DNA of 40,737 bases. Source: Flammeovirgaceae bacterium UBA2371. Lineage in GTDB: Bacteria > Bacteroidota > Bacteroidia > Cytophagales > Cyclobacteriaceae. Where the stretch lies: contig DDTF01000060.1 in the NCBI GenBank assembly GCA_002345965.1, positions 37,318 to 78,054 on the forward strand. The letters are read 5' to 3'. A program made the translations under genes and the position numbers. Below, piece after piece: positions 1-8,832 of the stretch; position 1 is the stretch's first letter; each line of letters opens with the position of its first letter. The notes under the pieces are model-generated. The model was not told the DNA's origin. It was given only the letters and a program-made list of their open reading frames with translations, and searched no databases.

Positions 1-96
1 GTGAATGTGAAGTACCATCACCATCAGTAATTATAGGCAGAGAGAGGCGCAACTATTTCTTACCGGGGCCGTATTATCCGGCATACCAGACAACAG

Positions 97-636
97 ATGC
101 GCACCATTACCTTATTCTCCATTGTGCTTTTAACGATTAGCTGCCAAGACGAAACCATAAGTCCTGATAAAATCATTTACAAAGACCTGGGCAATATTAC
201 GGTCGATTATTACAATCCTTACCGACTGGATGTGGACGGAGATGGAAATGGGGATTTTGTGTTCAGCACCAGTCTGCTAAACAATGCATCGGGCGGACAT
301 TTGCAGTTCACCTTTTATCCTGCCCTTGCCAATCACGTGTATGCGCATCGGGATGAGGTAGTGGTACTTAATCCTGGGGACCGCATTTCACCGGATTATG
401 ATTACACCAAATGGATACAGCCTTTGGCTACGAAAACGGAGAGCGACACTGAGATCTATTGGCATGGTGCATGGATGAATGCTTCCAATCAATACATTGG
501 GGTGAGAATAAAACTGTCTAGTAATGAAGACTATCATTATGGATGGATTCGCGTCTCCTTCGACAAAGCCAACGAAAGGTTAATCCTACATGACTTAGCC
601 TACCACAGTAAAGCTGGTGAGGGCATGGTCATTTGA
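97..636 (+). CDS. Lipoprotein of unknown function
   Basis: A 179-residue protein that starts with a hydrophobic leader ending in a lipobox-like L-T-I-S-C at residues 12-16, so it should be a lipidated envelope protein. The mature part contains D-V-D-G-D-G-N-G-D (about residues 46-54), an Asp-rich loop of the kind that binds Ca2+ in dockerin- or EF-hand-like motifs; it is mostly beta-prone after that. I do not recognise the family. It is convergent with the M24 peptidase gene, with 37 bp between the stops, and no obvious promoter is visible in the 96 bases before it. Existence is likely from codon structure and leader; function is unknown. Confidence 0.75.
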   Translation: MRTITLFSIVLLTISCQDETISPDKIIYKDLGNITVDYYNPYRLDVDGDGNGDFVFSTSLLNNASGGHLQFTFYPALANHVYAHRDEVVVLNPGDRISPDYDYTKWIQPLATKTESDTEIYWHGAWMNASNQYIGVRIKLSSNEDYHYGWIRVSFDKANERLILHDLAYHSKAGEGMVI

Positions 637-673
637 TTTATGATTCCTGATTTAAAAAATTATAATCTCTAAA

Positions 674-1981
674 TCATTTAATTAAAAGTACACGCTGATT
701 GATGGGGTACAGCCATTCGATGCCCCTGTCCGTTACTACTGCATCATCTTCCAAAGGCACGCGCAATTTCTTTCCTCCCCATTCGGGCAGTGGCGTGTAG
801 GCAAATAACTCTATGGACAATAAGTTGGTGGGCTTTACTATGTATTTAAATCGTACCGGATTCCATTGTGCGATGCTTGGGCCGATGCCATGGCCCCAGT
901 TACCCACAGAATGACAACCAATCACTACATCTGTCTTACTACCTGCAGAAGGTTTGTTAAATTCTATTTTACCAAAGCCAGCCGCTTCCAAGGCCATGTA
1001 AATGTTTTCATAATTCTGCTCAGCAGTAATACCGGGCTTGATGGTTTCCTTGATGACCTGACGCGCTTTCACACCTTGCTTAAATGCATTCTTAATACTT
1101 TCAGGAACATCCGTCTCTCCTTCCTTCAGCACATAGGCCATGCGCTTCATGTCGGTGTACATGTTCATTAGACCTACGCCCCAGTCCAGCATCAAAATAT
1201 CTCCTCGTTGTATGATGCGATCCGTAGAGGTAGCCACAATACCATCCGGTCCGGTGATGTAGACAGAAGGCATTCCAAAAGAAGTTTCCAGGTTGTTTTT
1301 AAATTGTTGCTCGCGCATCCACCAGGCCACGTCTTCCAACGTTGTTACTCCGGGCGTGATCACTTCATTGGAGAAGGCTTTTTCTGCAATGGTGTAAGAG
1401 AGTATGCCTGCTTCGGCAAACGTGGCGATCTCCGTAGCCACTCGTCTGGATCTGAAATCAGACACCAGCTTTTCGGCAGACACAAAACGGGCTTCGTATT
1501 TTTTGCCCAGTGTTTCGGCCAGGTGCTGATACATGGTGTAAGACAATCCATCGGCACCTCCTATCATCTTCGACATGTTAAGACCAATTCTTTTGGGATC
1601 CCTTTTTGTAACGAAGTCCTTCAGTTCACTTTCGCTGCCAAAATAATCGTACGATCCTCCTCCTTCTAAAAAGCCACCATCAATACCCAATGCCACTCGT
1701 TCAATTCTTGGTTTACCAGTATCGGTAAAAATGTAATAGCCATTCTGACTGGTGTATCCCTGGCCCATGTCGTGATACAGTGGATCGAAGTTGCCTTCCT
1801 TGTTGGTGATGATCCACATGTCGATTTTGTTTTCACGCATTACTTCGGGCAACACCAGATCAAACTTGTCATTACGGATTTCATTCATTACCCGCCATCT
1901 GCGATAGGCTTCCTGAGCAAGTGCATCTGTCGTAAAATTCATTAACAATACAAGTACACATACGGTAATGAGGCGATTCAT
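674..1981 (-). CDS. Exported M24-family metallopeptidase (Xaa-Pro aminopeptidase/prolidase-like)
   Basis: The pita-bread metallopeptidase fold hydrolyses Xaa-Pro or N-terminal peptide bonds with two metal ions. All five expected ligands can be placed: D266 (in M-L-D-W-G), D277 (in Y-T-D-M-K), H364 (in W-G-H-G-I-G), E391 (in S-I-E-L-F) and E411 (in P-L-E-D-D). An N-terminal creatinase-like domain covers about residues 25-180. I chose the ATG at 1981 (435 residues) rather than an in-frame ATG 57 bases upstream, because it begins a clean signal peptide (MNRLITVCVL, ending near A-L-A-Q). The protein therefore acts outside the cytoplasm. It is divergent from the three amidohydrolase genes, which suggests a shared job in breaking down proline-containing or modified dipeptides; that link is inference. 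Confidence 0.88.
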   Translation of the reverse strand: MNRLITVCVLVLLMNFTTDALAQEAYRRWRVMNEIRNDKFDLVLPEVMRENKIDMWIITNKEGNFDPLYHDMGQGYTSQNGYYIFTDTGKPRIERVALGIDGGFLEGGGSYDYFGSESELKDFVTKRDPKRIGLNMSKMIGGADGLSYTMYQHLAETLGKKYEARFVSAEKLVSDFRSRRVATEIATFAEAGILSYTIAEKAFSNEVITPGVTTLEDVAWWMREQQFKNNLETSFGMPSVYITGPDGIVATSTDRIIQRGDILMLDWGVGLMNMYTDMKRMAYVLKEGETDVPESIKNAFKQGVKARQVIKETIKPGITAEQNYENIYMALEAAGFGKIEFNKPSAGSKTDVVIGCHSVGNWGHGIGPSIAQWNPVRFKYIVKPTNLLSIELFAYTPLPEWGGKKLRVPLEDDAVVTDRGIEWLYPINQRVLLIK

Positions 1982-2062
1982 AAGATAAGGGTTTAGTATT
2001 CGTTTTGAGCTTTCGGCAAATGTAAATTCTTTCATCAATTCAATAGCCTAATTTTGTACAAA

Positions 2063-2106
2063 CACCAATAATTTGGTGATAACCTGCAACAGATTATGGT
2101 ATAATC
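2063..2106. promoter_or_regulatory. Two palindromes in the divergent M24/amidohydrolase intergenic region
   Basis: The 297 bp between the two divergent genes holds two perfect dyads: CACCAA-TAAT-TTGGTG (2063-2078) and GATTAT-GGT-ATAATC (2092-2106). They lie 82-125 bp upstream of the M24 start and about 170-215 bp upstream of the first amidohydrolase. Either could be an operator; no regulator is encoded next to them and the factor is unknown. No full TTG-N20-TAnnTTTG promoter was seen here. Confidence 0.35.
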
Positions 2107-2278
2107 ATTCCTGTGTGATGACAAGGGGCGCAAGAGTAATCTTTTTTGCGAATTGGTATGTGGCTAAACGGAGGTGCATTGCGTAACAATTTAAATACAT
2201 ATAACACCACCTGTACCTATTTTGGCCTACAGCAATTCATTTTGCAGTATTTTAGATGTTGAATTAAACCGAATTACA

Positions 2279-3889
2279 ATGAAACGTCTTTTACTAATTA
2301 CATTTTTTGCGATGCCCTTGCTGGTTGCTGCACAGATGATTGGAGCACCCGATCGCAAGCCAGGAGAAGGTGGTGGGCCTTATGATAGATTGATTATTCG
2401 TGGTGTAACCATGATTGATGGAACTGGCGGACCTCCCACCGGACCTGTAGATATTGTTGTAGAGAAAAATAAAATTGTTGACATCGTATCGGTAGGTGTA
2501 CCTCATGTTCCAATTGATGAATCCAAGCGACCTAAAATTGGCACCAAGGGAAATACTAAAGAAATAGATGCATCAGGCAAATACATCATGCCTGGCATTA
2601 TTGATTTGCACGTGCATACGGGTGGTGAAGAAAAAGCGCCTGAAGCCGAGTATACTTATAAACTATGGCTTGCCAATGGTATTACCACCGTACGTGGTGT
2701 GCCGACAGGAGATCTTGAGTGGGCCTTATCTGAAAAAGCGAAGAGTGCTGCCAACAAGATTGTAGCCCCAAGGATCATTGAATTTCAGGTGCCCGGTAGC
2801 GGTAAAGAGTGGAAGGATCGCAAAATCCTTACTCCTGCCGATGCCAAAGAATGGGTACAATACGCCAAAAAGAAAGGCGTAGATGGATTGAAACTCTTCT
2901 CCTTCCCTCCTGACATCATGAAAGCTTTGCTTGATGAAGCCAACGCATTGGGCATGGGTAGTACAGCACATCTTGCCCAAAGCGGTGTAGCACAAATGAA
3001 CGCATTGGATGCATCACGTCTTGGGCTTACCAGCATGACCCACTTTTACGGATTGTTTGAATCAATGTATGAAAATCACGATGTACAGCCATGGCCTTTG
3101 GACATCAACTATGGTGATGAACAGCATCGCTTTGGACAGGTAGCCCGTCAGTGGAACCTGGTAAAGCCAGGAGGAAAAAAATGGAATGCGTTACTGGATG
3201 AATTCTTGGCCAGAGACTTCTACATCAACCCTACCATGACCATCTACTCTGCAGGAAGAGATGTGATGCGTGCACGCAATGCCGACTGGCATGCCAAATA
3301 CACCTTGCCTACCCAAATGGATTTTTTTACTCCCAGTCGCCTGAGCCATGGGGCCTATTGGTTTGATTGGACGACAGAAGACGAAGTAGAGTGGAAAAGA
3401 TTCTATCAGGTGTGGATGCAATTCTTGAATGAATATAAAAACAGAGGTGGTAAAGTGACTGTTGGATCCGATTCGGGATTTATTTATCAACTGTATGGCT
3501 TTGGTACAGTGCTGGAACTTGAAATGTTGCAAGAAGCTGGCTTCCATCCATTGGAAGTGATCCGAGCAGCTACCATGCACGGTGCGGAAGAAATATTCAA
3601 ACCTTTGAAAAAACCTATTGAGTTTGGAGTAATCAGAGAAGGTTTGCTTGCCGATATGGTGATTGTTGGAGAAAATCCATTGCAGAACCTGAAAGTGCTT
3701 TATGGTACCGGTGCAGTGCGGCTTAATGACAAGACGGGTAAGCCAGAGCGCGTGGGTGGTGTAGAGTACACCATCAAAGACGGTATCGTTTATGATGCAA
3801 AGGCATTGTTGAAGGATGTGGAGAAGATGGTGGACAAGCAAAAAGCTGAAAGACCAGCAAACACGCAGCTGAAAGGACAGCAGAATTAA
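2279..3889 (+). CDS. Exported amidohydrolase, copy 1 of 3
   Basis: A metal-dependent amidohydrolase of the imidazolonepropionase-like/Xaa-Pro dipeptidase branch, 536 residues. Metal site residues can be placed: H111-x-H113 (D-L-H-V-H-T-G-G), a probable carboxylated K205 (D-G-L-K-L), H231 (T-A-H-L-A), H255 (M-T-H-F-Y) and D398 (G-S-D-S-G). A signal peptide runs from MKRLLLITFF to about A-A-Q. The in-frame TTG at 2222 would put 19 unrelated residues before this leader, so the ATG at 2279 is preferred. It differs from copies 2 and 3 just after the active-site Lys, reading F-S-F-P-P-D where they have G-S-H-R-P-E, which may change specificity. Substrate unknown; related enzymes cleave dipeptides or cyclic amides. 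Confidence 0.9.
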   Translation: MKRLLLITFFAMPLLVAAQMIGAPDRKPGEGGGPYDRLIIRGVTMIDGTGGPPTGPVDIVVEKNKIVDIVSVGVPHVPIDESKRPKIGTKGNTKEIDASGKYIMPGIIDLHVHTGGEEKAPEAEYTYKLWLANGITTVRGVPTGDLEWALSEKAKSAANKIVAPRIIEFQVPGSGKEWKDRKILTPADAKEWVQYAKKKGVDGLKLFSFPPDIMKALLDEANALGMGSTAHLAQSGVAQMNALDASRLGLTSMTHFYGLFESMYENHDVQPWPLDINYGDEQHRFGQVARQWNLVKPGGKKWNALLDEFLARDFYINPTMTIYSAGRDVMRARNADWHAKYTLPTQMDFFTPSRLSHGAYWFDWTTEDEVEWKRFYQVWMQFLNEYKNRGGKVTVGSDSGFIYQLYGFGTVLELEMLQEAGFHPLEVIRAATMHGAEEIFKPLKKPIEFGVIREGLLADMVIVGENPLQNLKVLYGTGAVRLNDKTGKPERVGGVEYTIKDGIVYDAKALLKDVEKMVDKQKAERPANTQLKGQQN

Positions 3890-3907
3890 TTTTAATATCG
3901 CAGTAAG

Positions 3908-3956
3908 CAGTCTGTTTTATCCAATTTCGATTTGGTGAAGCAGACTGTTTTATTTT
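3908..3956 (+). terminator. Probable intrinsic terminator after amidohydrolase copy 1
   Basis: CAGTCTG (3908-3914) pairs with CAGACTG (3941-3947), with a possible inner CCAA/TTGG stem, and is followed directly by TTTTATTTT. It lies 19 bp after the stop, so copy 1 probably forms its own transcription unit, separate from copies 2 and 3. Confidence 0.5.
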
Positions 3957-4120
3957 CAAGCATTTGTTCTCGCGGTGTAATTTTGCTCCTTGTTACTTTT
4001 AAACTCAAATAAAACCATCCGTACCTATTTTAAATGGTGCCGGAAAGGTTTTGACTACTTTAGTGGCTGAACTATTCTTACCTGAAACCAAACAGTCAAT
4101 TTACCAAACCAACTAACATC

Positions 4121-5731
4121 ATGAAGCATATTGTACTAGCTGCATTTCTGGTTTTACCATTATGGGCGTCTGCCCAAATAATTGGAGCACCTGATCGCAA
4201 ACCCGGTGAAGGAGGTGGACCTTATGATCGGCTAATCATCCGAGGTGTCACCATGATCGATGGTACTGGCGGACCTCCCACGGGTCCCGTTGATATCGTA
4301 GTAGAGAAAAACAAAATTGTAGACATCGTTTCGGTAGGTGTACCTCATGTGCCCATAGACGAATCGAAGCGGCCTAAAATAGGAACAAAAGGAAACACCA
4401 AAGAGATTGATGCCACAGGCAAGTACATCATGCCTGGCATTATTGACCTTCATGTGCACACGGGTGGTCCTGAGAAAGCACCTGAAGCAGAGTATACCTA
4501 TAAACTTTGGTTGGCCAATGGTATCACCACCGTACGCGGTGTGCCTGCCGGTGAATTGGAATGGTCGCTTTCTGAAAAAGCAAAAAGTGCCAGCAACAAG
4601 ATTGTGGCGCCAAGAATTATATCCTTTCACAGACCAGGAACTGGAAAAGAATGGGAAGGTCGCAAAATCCTTACTCCTGCTGATGCTAAAGAATGGGTAC
4701 AATACGCCAAGAAGAAAGGTGTAGATGGATTGAAGCTGGGGTCACACCGCCCTGAGATCATGAAAGCACTACTGGATGAAGCCAATGCATTAGGCATGGG
4801 AAGTACCGCTCACCTTGCGCAAAGTGGTGTAGCACAGATGAATGCCCTGGATGCCTCTCGTTTAGGTCTTACCAGTATGACCCACTTTTATGGTTTGTTT
4901 GAGTCGATGTACGAAAACCATGATGTGCAACCCTGGCCGTTGGACATCAACTATGGGGATGAGCAACATCGCTTTGGGCAGGTAGCCCGCCAGTGGAATC
5001 TTGTAAAACCAGGTGGAGAAAAATGGAATGCTCTCTTGGATGAGTTCATTCAAAGAGACTTCTACATCAACCCTACCATGACCATCTACTCTGCAGGAAG
5101 AGATGTAATGGCAGCACGCAATGCCGACTGGCATGCCAAATACACTTTGCCTACTCAAATGGATTTCTTTACACCAAGTCGCCTGAGTCATGGTGCCTAT
5201 TGGTTCGACTGGACTACAGAGGATGAAGTGGAATGGAAAAGATTCTATCAGGTATGGATGAGGTTCCTCAACGATTATAAAAACAGAGGTGGAAAAGTAA
5301 CGGTTGGTTCAGACTCAGGATTTATTTACAACCTGTATGGTTTCGGTACTGTATTGGAATTGGAAATGTTGCAAGAGGCAGGCTTCCATCCATTGGAAGT
5401 AATTCGTGCAGCTACCTTGCACGGTGCTGAAGAAGTGTTCAAGCCTTTGAAAAAGCCTATTGAGTACGGAGTGATCCGCGAGGGTTTATTGGCCGATATG
5501 GTAATAGTTGGTGAAAACCCATTGCAAAACCTGAAGGTACTTTATGGTACCGGAGCAGTGAGGCTCAACGACAAGACGGGTAAGCCAGAGCGCGTAGGTG
5601 GTGTGGAATACACCATCAAAGATGGTATCGTTTACGATGCCAAAGCGCTTTTAAAAGACGTTGAAAATATGGTGAACAAGCAAAAGGCAGGACGACCCGC
5701 TGATACCAAAGTAGATATTAACAAGAATTAA
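4121..5731 (+). CDS. Exported amidohydrolase, copy 2 of 3
   Basis: 536 residues, nearly colinear with copy 1 and by eye about nine residues in ten identical, with long stretches of conserved DNA too. It has its own signal peptide (MKHIVLAAFL to about A-S-A-Q) and keeps the whole metal site: H-V-H at 111-113, K205, H231, H255 and D398. After K205 it reads G-S-H-R-P-E, as in copy 3. A 231-bp gap with a terminator separates it from copy 1. Only 54 bp separate it from copy 3, so 2 and 3 are probably one operon. The pattern suggests recent tandem duplication with divergence around the active site. Predicted periplasmic; the substrate cannot be told from sequence. Confidence 0.9.
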   Translation: MKHIVLAAFLVLPLWASAQIIGAPDRKPGEGGGPYDRLIIRGVTMIDGTGGPPTGPVDIVVEKNKIVDIVSVGVPHVPIDESKRPKIGTKGNTKEIDATGKYIMPGIIDLHVHTGGPEKAPEAEYTYKLWLANGITTVRGVPAGELEWSLSEKAKSASNKIVAPRIISFHRPGTGKEWEGRKILTPADAKEWVQYAKKKGVDGLKLGSHRPEIMKALLDEANALGMGSTAHLAQSGVAQMNALDASRLGLTSMTHFYGLFESMYENHDVQPWPLDINYGDEQHRFGQVARQWNLVKPGGEKWNALLDEFIQRDFYINPTMTIYSAGRDVMAARNADWHAKYTLPTQMDFFTPSRLSHGAYWFDWTTEDEVEWKRFYQVWMRFLNDYKNRGGKVTVGSDSGFIYNLYGFGTVLELEMLQEAGFHPLEVIRAATLHGAEEVFKPLKKPIEYGVIREGLLADMVIVGENPLQNLKVLYGTGAVRLNDKTGKPERVGGVEYTIKDGIVYDAKALLKDVENMVNKQKAGRPADTKVDINKN

Positions 5732-5785
5732 TGGTTCGGTAAAGAACATGATTCTAATGAAAGGACAGTAACTAAACCGCTAACC

Positions 5786-7405
5786 ATGAAACAACTAATC
5801 GCTTGTCTTTTTCTGATCCTCCCTTTGCTGGCAGGAGCGCAGGAAAGAAAGGCATTGACACCAGCACCTGATCGCAAACCCACTGATGGAGGTGGTCAGT
5901 ACGATCGATTGATCATCCGTGGGGTAAACCTGATCGATGGCACGGGAGGCCCTCCTACCGGACCGGTAGATATTGTGGTGGAGAAGAATAAAATTGTTGA
6001 GATCAAAACGGTAGGTGTACCGCACATTGCCATTGATCCTGCCAAGCGACCCAAGCTGGGAACGAAAGGCAACACCAGGGAGATTGATGCCACGGGCAAA
6101 TACCTTATGCCCGGCATTATCGACTTGCACGTGCACACAGGCGGAGAAGTGAAAGCAGAGGAAGCGGAGTATGTGTACAAGCTTTGGCTGGCTAATGGTA
6201 TTACCACCGTTCGCGGTGTACCCTTTGGTCCACTGGAGTGGTCGGTTTCTGAAAGTCAAAGAAGTGCGAGGAATGAAATTGTTGCCCCGCGCATGATCGT
6301 CTTTCAAAGGATGGGCACGGGAATAGAATGGAAAGACCGTGACGTTCGCACGCCCGCTGATGCCAAAGAGTGGGTACGCTATGCCAAGAGTAAAGGTGTA
6401 GACGGATTCAAGTTGGGCTCACATCGTCCGGAGATCATGAAAGCCTTGTTGGATGAAGCCAATGCACAAGGGATGGGAAGCACCGCACACCTTGCGCAAA
6501 GTGGTGTGGCGCAAATGAATGCATTGGATGCTGCGCGGTTGGGGCTCACCAGCATGACGCACTTCTATGGCTTGTTTGAAAGCATGTATGAAAATCATGA
6601 TGTACAACCCTGGCCACTGGATATTAACTATGGTGACGAACAACATCGCTTTGGTCAGGTAGCCCGACAGTGGAATCTGGTAAAACCGGGTGGTGAGAAG
6701 TGGAATGCGCTGATGGAGGAATTTCTTAAGAATGATTTTTTTATCAACCCTACCATGACCATCTATTCTGCAGGAAGGGATGTGATGCGTGCACGCACTG
6801 CCGACTGGCATGAAAAGTACACACTGCCTACGCAAATGGATTTTTTCCAACCCAGCCGCGTAAGCCATGGTGCTTATTGGTTTGACTGGACTACAGAAGA
6901 TGAGGTGGCCTGGAAGAAATATTATCAGGTATGGATGCAGTTTTTGAATGAATACAAAAACAGAGGCGGCAAAGTGACAACAGGTTCTGATTCAGGTTAT
7001 ATCTATCAGCTGTACGGGTTTGGTACCATTCTGGAGTTGGAGATGCTACAGGAAGCAGGCTTCCATCCCCTGGAGGTAATCCGATCTGCTACCATGCATG
7101 CAGCCGAAGAAGTATTTTATCCTAAGAAAAAACCAATAGAGTACGGTGTGATCCGCGAAGGATTGCTGGCTGATATGATAATTGTAGGTGAAAATCCGTT
7201 ACAAAACCTTAAAGTGCTTTATGGCACTGGCGCAGTACGCCTCAATGACCAAACTGGTAAGCCAGAGCGGGTAGGTGGCGTGGAGTATACTATTAAAGAT
7301 GGTATAGTGTATGATGCCAAACAATTATTAAAAGAGGTAGAGGGTATGGTGAACAAGCAGAAAGCAGAACGGCCTTCAGACACCAATATCAAGACACAAA
7401 ATTAG
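5786..7405 (+). CDS. Exported amidohydrolase, copy 3 of 3
   Basis: 539 residues with a signal peptide (MKQLIACLFL to about A-G-A-Q). It is the most diverged of the three but has the same order of motifs: D-L-H-V-H-T-G-G, D-G-F-K-L, T-A-H-L-A, M-T-H-F-Y and G-S-D-S-G-Y. A few residues are inserted at the mature N-terminus (R-K-A-L-T-P). The C-terminal stretch, E-Y-T-I-K-D-G-I-V-Y-D-A-K, is almost unchanged in all copies and rebuilds the small beta-sandwich typical of cyclic amidohydrolases. It closes the probable two-gene operon with copy 2 and is followed by a terminator. Retention of every metal ligand argues against a decayed duplicate. Confidence 0.9.
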   Translation: MKQLIACLFLILPLLAGAQERKALTPAPDRKPTDGGGQYDRLIIRGVNLIDGTGGPPTGPVDIVVEKNKIVEIKTVGVPHIAIDPAKRPKLGTKGNTREIDATGKYLMPGIIDLHVHTGGEVKAEEAEYVYKLWLANGITTVRGVPFGPLEWSVSESQRSARNEIVAPRMIVFQRMGTGIEWKDRDVRTPADAKEWVRYAKSKGVDGFKLGSHRPEIMKALLDEANAQGMGSTAHLAQSGVAQMNALDAARLGLTSMTHFYGLFESMYENHDVQPWPLDINYGDEQHRFGQVARQWNLVKPGGEKWNALMEEFLKNDFFINPTMTIYSAGRDVMRARTADWHEKYTLPTQMDFFQPSRVSHGAYWFDWTTEDEVAWKKYYQVWMQFLNEYKNRGGKVTTGSDSGYIYQLYGFGTILELEMLQEAGFHPLEVIRSATMHAAEEVFYPKKKPIEYGVIREGLLADMIIVGENPLQNLKVLYGTGAVRLNDQTGKPERVGGVEYTIKDGIVYDAKQLLKEVEGMVNKQKAERPSDTNIKTQN

Positions 7406-7421
7406 GTTGAGTTCGGAAGTA

Positions 7422-7465
7422 AGGGGGTGGCTATAAGTTCTACTTATTGGTCATCCCCTTTTTCT
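7422..7465. terminator. Bidirectional terminator between convergent genes
   Basis: AGGGGGTG (from 7422) pairs with CATCCCCT (ending about 7460), with an inner ATAAGT/ACTTAT hairpin and a run of T on the plus strand. It sits between the third amidohydrolase and the convergent methyltransferase gene. Confidence 0.65.
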
Positions 7466-7500
7466 TTAGTATAGTTCAATTCGAAACCACTCCTTTTTAG

Positions 7501-8652
7501 TCAGATCAACTTTTCCAGATAATGATAGTCTATTTGATAATTGGCTTTTAATGAGTTGATTTTATCATCGATAGATTTGCTATCCGTTGCACGATTGGAC
7601 TTCACTCCGACCAGCATGGTATTCTTTCCCGTATGTTCACTGGAGATGAATTCAAAAATATTGGACTTGTAGCTGTTGCGCTCCAACACCAAAGCCCTGA
7701 TGGTATCGGTCACCATTTCAAATTCACGCTCTTTGAATATTCCATATTTCAAGATCGGATTGGTGTGTTCTTTGCCCTTGAGTTGTTGCCTTATTTGTTT
7801 ATGACAACAGGGGGCGCATACGATTAGTGCGGCATCTGCTGCAATGCCTTTGGCGATGGCATCATCGGTGGCGGTATCACAGGCATGAAGGGCAATCAGT
7901 ATGTCTACTTTTTTTAATTCAAAGTCTTCAATGGTGCTTTCTTCAAAATGCAGTTGATCAAAGCCGCACTGTTGGGCGATTGTGTTGCATTGATCTACTA
8001 AATCTTTTCTCAGCTCCACTCCTGTTACAGTTACGTTCAGGTTAAGCTTGTTGGTCATGTAATCGTACAATGCAAAAGTGAGGTACCCTTTTCCTGCACC
8101 CATGTCTGCAATGCTGATGTGGTCAGGAAGGTTGGCAGATTTGATCAGGTCTTCCATCACTTCCAGGTACTTGTTGATTTGTTTGTACTTGTCGGCCATC
8201 CGGGGAATGATCTGGCCAGCGCTATCTGTTACGCCTAATAATTCCAAATAAGTGGAAGTAGCCACTGCACGTTTTTTCTTTTGATTGTCGTGGGCGGTAT
8301 CGGGGGCCTGTGTCATCGTAGGCTTCATACTTTGAATAGCCGCTTTTCCTTTCTTGGACACCCGTAGTATCAGATCTTCCTGTATGGTGAATAGTGTGGC
8401 AATTTTGAATTCATTTTGCATCATGTTGTCCACTACCACCAGCGCTTCTTCCAGGCTCAGGTTCTTCACTACATCTTTAGTCTTGTAGTGATAGGTGAAG
8501 GACAGCTTAGGCACATTTTTGATCAGGGCCACCTTTGCATATATATTCTGTAATTCAGAAGATTTATGTGGTTTGCTCAAAGTAATCTTTATCAGTGCAT
8601 TATTCTCCAGACTTACCTTTAAGGACTCTTTCCATTGCTGCAGTTCATTCAT
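7501..8652 (-). CDS. SAM-dependent methyltransferase, Methyltransf_32-like
   Basis: 383 residues. The C-terminal half holds a class I methyltransferase core: motif I reads I-A-D-M-G-A-G-K-G-Y-L-T, followed by L-H-A-C-D-T-A-T-D and C-A-P-C-C-H-K-Q. These signatures match the Methyltransf_32 group, related to eukaryotic METTL25/RRNAD1-type proteins, and the Cys/His cluster may bind a metal. The N-terminal 130 residues are a separate basic domain with several F-T-Y-H-Y-K-like stretches, of no family I know. It is a cytoplasmic single gene, convergent with the amidohydrolases. An RNA or protein substrate is plausible but not shown. Confidence 0.82.
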   Translation of the reverse strand: MNELQQWKESLKVSLENNALIKITLSKPHKSSELQNIYAKVALIKNVPKLSFTYHYKTKDVVKNLSLEEALVVVDNMMQNEFKIATLFTIQEDLILRVSKKGKAAIQSMKPTMTQAPDTAHDNQKKKRAVATSTYLELLGVTDSAGQIIPRMADKYKQINKYLEVMEDLIKSANLPDHISIADMGAGKGYLTFALYDYMTNKLNLNVTVTGVELRKDLVDQCNTIAQQCGFDQLHFEESTIEDFELKKVDILIALHACDTATDDAIAKGIAADAALIVCAPCCHKQIRQQLKGKEHTNPILKYGIFKEREFEMVTDTIRALVLERNSYKSNIFEFISSEHTGKNTMLVGVKSNRATDSKSIDDKINSLKANYQIDYHYLEKLI

Positions 8653-8832
8653 GTTGCCAAAATTATCAATTTATGAGCAACTCCAGGTATAAGGTATTGA
8701 CAACTGTGGGCAGCTGTACCCCCGGGCTTCGGTAGAACGGACTATGGGCATATGGGGTATAATGGAGGATTCAACGACAGGATAAGATGTTTATTCTTTC
8801 ATTTCAGAAACCTTGCTCCTAAATTAATTGTC

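Noticed and set aside
1..30. Frame 1 reads nine codons to a stop (TAA at 28-30), perhaps the tail of an upstream gene
   Set aside because: Nine codons with no recognisable sequence cannot be told from chance.
866..1669. Open frames of about 100 and 150 codons on the plus strand
   Set aside because: They lie wholly inside the M24 peptidase gene on the opposite strand and have no family features.
3191..3841. A 216-codon minus-strand open frame inside amidohydrolase copy 1
   Set aside because: Shadow of a conserved coding region; His-rich composition typical of antisense frames.
2210..4032. The string GTACCTATTTT occurs upstream of amidohydrolase copies 1 and 2, perhaps a duplicated promoter
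   Set aside because: Short match at different distances from the two starts and no TAnnTTTG context.
2279..7405. Three amidohydrolase copies as an assembly artefact
   Set aside because: Each copy has its own leader, flanking sequence and scattered substitutions, so true duplication is more likely.
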